In this document: positions 5,200 through 6,134 of the stretch, in pieces | How the letters are laid out: each line of letters begins with the position of its first letter | Position numbering within the stretch: the stretch's first letter is position 1 | NCBI GenBank assembly: GCA_025056955.1 | Contig: JANWYL010000182.1 | Location: 1 to 6,134 of the forward strand | DNA: 6,134 nucleotides | Direction: 5' to 3' | Origin: Sandaracinaceae bacterium | GTDB lineage: Bacteria; Myxococcota_A; Polyangia; Polyangiales; Sandaracinaceae | Notes under the pieces: model-generated | Told to the model about the DNA's origin: nothing | Databases searched by the model: none | What the model saw: the letters and a program-made list of their open reading frames with translations, nothing else | Program-made: the position numbers and the translations under genes

Positions 5200-6134
5200 A
5201 TGCCCCTTCCGATTGTTGGCGCGAATGTCAAGGAAAACAATCCCTCCTCTCTTCGCACCCACCGCCGCTTTGATCGGGCCGCACGTTTATTCACCGAGCC
5301 CGGTCTCCATCGCCTCATGCAATCGCGAGTGATGATTTTTGGAATGGGCGGCGTCGGATCTTTTGCTGCTGAGGCGCTTGCTCGCAGTGGGATCGGCCAT
5401 CTTTTTCTCGTCGATTTTGACGAAGTTTGCGTGACGAATACCAATCGCCAGCTCCACGCTCTCAAAAACACAATCGGCAAGCCCAAGGCTGAAATCATGG
5501 CAGAGCGGCTTCGTTTGATTTCACCAACAGCCCAGATTGAGCCGATTTGTGAGTTTTATGAGGCCGCTCGTGCCGATCGCTTTCTTGGTATGCCCCTTGA
5601 TTTTGTGGTTGACGCCATCGACTCGATCAGCTCTAAGGCCCACCTTCTTTCTGAATGCGTCCGCCGAGGCGTTCCTGTTGTGAGCTCAATGGGTGCAGCT
5701 GGGCGCCTTGATCCGACTCGGATTCGCATTGCCGACCTCTCTGACACGGAAGGATGCGCGCTTGCGCGCGACCTTCGGAAAATTCTTCGGAAAAAATACG
5801 GCCTTCGAATCGAAAGGGGGGCTCGCTCTGGCATTTGGGCCATCTACTCAGACGAGCCTGTTATGCCGCCTGCTCCCCTTTCATATGACTCGGAAAAAGG
5901 CTTCGTATGTGTTTGCCCAAACAAAGAAAACGGAAAGTACACTTGCGATCACCGCGCTCGCATTGATGGGTCAGCTGCATTTGTTACAGGGGCCTTTGGG
6001 CTTGCCGCAGCCAGCGTGGTGGTGCGCGAACTCATCGCTCAGCAACGCTTGGCCCATCTTTCTTCCTTGGGAGTGACCAGTGACCCTGCCCGGTTACCAC
6101 AGCCTTCTCCCTCTTCTTTAGAATGTTGTGATTG
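5200..6134 (+). CDS. tcdA: tRNA threonylcarbamoyladenosine dehydratase (TcdA/CsdL), open at the right edge
   Basis: This E1/MoeB/ThiF-like enzyme uses ATP to dehydrate t6A37 in ANN-reading tRNAs to the cyclic form ct6A. The frame runs 311 codons from the ATG at 5200 with no stop before the window ends. An N-terminal RFDRAARLF (23-31) matches the RF...ARLYG start region of E. coli TcdA. The ATP loop is GMGGVGS (48-54), followed by VDFDEVCVTNTNRQLHAL (71-88), almost identical to the family signature, then GKPKAE (93-98), DAIDS (138-142) and SMGAAGRLDPT (163-173). C237/C239 and C249 lie where the family has cysteines near the C-terminal half. The family core ends near residue 282 (E. coli TcdA is 268 residues), so at least 29 residues follow, rich in Ser and Pro. 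A TAG at 5188-5190 in frame rules out a longer start. Only a weak TAGG (5188-5191) serves as a Shine-Dalgarno site. It is probably co-transcribed with the ATP-grasp gene. Confidence 0.92.
   Translation, partial: MPLPIVGANVKENNPSSLRTHRRFDRAARLFTEPGLHRLMQSRVMIFGMGGVGSFAAEALARSGIGHLFLVDFDEVCVTNTNRQLHALKNTIGKPKAEIMAERLRLISPTAQIEPICEFYEAARADRFLGMPLDFVVDAIDSISSKAHLLSECVRRGVPVVSSMGAAGRLDPTRIRIADLSDTEGCALARDLRKILRKKYGLRIERGARSGIWAIYSDEPVMPPAPLSYDSEKGFVCVCPNKENGKYTCDHRARIDGSAAFVTGAFGLAAASVVVRELIAQQRLAHLSSLGVTSDPARLPQPSPSSLECCD

Noticed and set aside
5193..5843. Two minus-strand open frames of 95-101 codons opposite tcdA
   Set aside because: They are Arg-rich shadows of the TcdA coding strand without motifs.
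5693..6076. Plus-strand 127-codon frame inside the right-hand gene
   Set aside because: It overlaps the TcdA frame, whose family motifs run before, through and after this stretch.
1..6134. CRISPR array, tRNA, rRNA, insertion sequence or phage genes
   Set aside because: I found no regularly spaced identical repeats, cloverleaf, transposase-like frame or terminal inverted repeats; the only repeats are the diverged TIG modules.

Overview
The window holds four substantial protein genes in a divergent layout, with a possible fifth at the left edge. The two left genes, on the minus strand, are a secreted eight-repeat IPT/TIG protein (55-2241) and a glycogen synthase, GlgA (2269-3771). The two right genes, on the plus strand, are an ATP-grasp ligase-like protein of unknown substrate (3914-5143) and a TcdA/CsdL-type tRNA t6A dehydratase (5200 to the right edge, no stop reached). 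The 142-base gap at 3772-3913 separates the divergent starts and contains a hairpin flanked by A and T tracts.

The organism is a bacterium: it has a bacterial-type GlgA, a bacterial TcdA, a Sec-type signal peptide, short intergenic gaps and some Shine-Dalgarno sites. An array of TIG modules beside glgA and a PurK-like orphan ATP-grasp gene would fit a myxobacterium-like or other deltaproteobacterial-type Gram-negative. That placement is an impression from gene content only, and nothing here is a taxonomic marker. Base composition is intermediate and uneven: hand counts of 60-base lines range from 33% G+C in the middle of glgA to 63% or more in parts of the ATP-grasp, tcdA and TIG genes.

On the left, glgA is promoter-proximal and the TIG gene follows after 27 bases on the same strand, so they could share a transcript. 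They have no obvious functional link: one enzyme makes cytoplasmic alpha-1,4-glucan and the other protein is exported. A further minus-strand reading frame begins 4 bases after the TIG stop and leaves the window after 16 codons. On the right, the ATP-grasp gene and tcdA are 56 bases apart and probably co-transcribed. Both are ATP-dependent enzymes, but no shared pathway can be read from the sequence.

I see no RNA gene, CRISPR array, insertion sequence or phage-like module. Most of the window is ordinary chromosomal content. The least understood parts are the ATP-grasp protein, the exported TIG-repeat protein, the tail of TcdA past the usual family end, and the hairpin in the divergent gap.
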